This document shows positions 6,776-7,150 of a stretch of DNA of 7,150 bases, one piece after another; positions within the stretch are counted from its first letter, which is position 1; every line of letters starts with the position of its first letter. The DNA is taken from positions 1 through 7,150 of the forward strand of contig JAFRSL010000255.1 in NCBI GenBank assembly GCA_017427625.1, given 5' to 3'. A model generated the notes under the pieces. It worked only from the letters and a program-made list of their open reading frames with translations, was not told where the DNA came from and ran no database searches. The position numbers and the translations under genes are program-made. This DNA is from Synergistaceae bacterium (GTDB lineage Bacteria > Synergistota > Synergistia > Synergistales > Aminobacteriaceae).

Positions 6776-7092
6776 GGCTTTAGGCTGAATGTCATCGAAG
6801 CCCTTTCCTCTTCATCATCAGTCAGGAGGGTAACTGTTAAGGTTTTATCGTCGTCCAAGTTATATTTCGACTTCACCCCATTGTCATCTTCGACAGTAAT
6901 ATTGTTGCTAGGCCTTTTATCTTTAGGGGTGTTAGTGTATTTTTGAGCATAGAACATCAATTCATCCTTGTTCTTTATGTCGGCCAAATTCTCGGTCTGG
7001 TTGGCTATGAACTCAAATATTCCCGCCGCCATAAGCCCGAAAACAGTTACCGCCGTCAAAAACTCCGTCAAAGTTTCGCCCTTCCTCTTCAT
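6772..7092 (-). CDS. Small type IV pilin-like prepilin (minor pilin or pseudopilin)
   Basis: A 106-residue protein with a class III prepilin leader: MKRKG, then ETLTEF, giving Gly at -1 and the conserved Glu at +5 (residue 10), followed by a hydrophobic helix to about residue 29. A prepilin peptidase would cut after G5, and the mature subunit would enter an inner-membrane-based pilus or secretion filament. The +1 residue is Glu rather than the usual Phe or Met. The rest is short, polar and acidic (LDDDK, TDDEEE), with no cysteines and no recognisable head domain, so the exact role is unknown. The start is supported by GAGGAGGA 6 nt upstream (7099-7106). It lies 1 nt after the stop of an upstream minus-strand frame, suggesting an operon of pilin-like genes. 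Confidence 0.75.
   Translation of the reverse strand: MKRKGETLTEFLTAVTVFGLMAAGIFEFIANQTENLADIKNKDELMFYAQKYTNTPKDKRPSNNITVEDDNGVKSKYNLDDDKTLTVTLLTDDEEERASMTFSLKP
6774..6804 (+). terminator. Possible weak terminator after cheV
   Basis: AGGGCTT (6774-6780) and AAGCCCT (6798-6804) form a 7-bp stem with a 17-nt loop, starting in the cheV stop codon and followed by a short pyrimidine-rich stretch. The large loop and the broken T-tract make it a poor intrinsic terminator. It also lies inside the 3' coding end of the convergent gene. Confidence 0.3.
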
Positions 7093-7093
7093 G

Positions 7094-7150
7094 TCAAATC
7101 CTCCTCATAATCACGCATCTCGGAAAATACCCGCCGTCAAAAATCTTGCC
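7094..7150 (-). CDS. 3' end of an unidentified gene upstream of the prepilin gene
   Basis: Eighteen codons are open from the window edge to a TGA at 7096-7094. The C-terminus reads GKIFDGGYFPRCVIMRRI. The other two minus-strand frames both meet stops in the same stretch. The stop is 1 nt from the prepilin ATG and the prepilin Shine-Dalgarno lies inside this frame, as in translationally coupled operons. Context suggests another pilus or secretion gene, but nothing in these residues identifies it. Confidence 0.45.
   Translation of the reverse strand, partial: GKIFDGGYFPRCVIMRRI

Noticed and set aside
1..7150. CRISPR arrays, tRNA or rRNA genes, riboswitches, replication origin
   Set aside because: No regularly spaced repeats or recognisable RNA gene signatures were seen on either strand.

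Overview
The window looks like chromosomal DNA of a bacterium with an outer membrane and probable motility. The evidence is a secreted bacterial alpha-2-macroglobulin, a CheV-type chemotaxis protein and a type IV pilin-like prepilin. The phylum cannot be fixed from the sequence alone. A Synergistota-like gut or anaerobic lineage is only a guess. The host genes are moderately GC-rich, and the tnpB insertion between them is visibly more AT-rich.

Layout. Positions 1-4382 (minus strand) hold one uninterrupted reading frame of 1460 codons. It encodes an alpha-2-macroglobulin family protein with an intact CLEQ thioester motif, and it runs off the left edge before its stop codon. Positions 4383-4462 are a compact control region. 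It has a strong -10 for the macroglobulin gene, an overlapping promoter candidate pointing the other way, and a perfect 10-bp inverted repeat placed symmetrically around both. Positions about 4463-5822 are a tnpB-only IS200/IS605-family (IS1341-type) element. It encodes a full-length TnpB with all three RuvC acidic residues and a zinc finger, its predicted omega-RNA lies at the right end, and no tnpA is present. Positions 5864-6775 (plus strand) encode a complete CheV (CheW domain plus receiver domain). Positions 6772-7092 (minus strand) encode a small prepilin-like protein whose stop codon overlaps that of cheV. The last 57 bases are the 3' end of another minus-strand frame that lies 1 nt from the prepilin gene.

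How the parts relate. Before the insertion, the macroglobulin gene and cheV were probably divergent neighbours sharing the 4383-4462 control region. The element has landed between that region and cheV, immediately beside one arm of the inverted repeat. As a result, the predicted omega-RNA guide contains a 10-nt stretch complementary to the Shine-Dalgarno region of the macroglobulin mRNA. This is the most interesting feature of the window. It may be accidental, or it may link a TnpB guide RNA to a neighbouring gene. The rest of the window is recognisable gene content.
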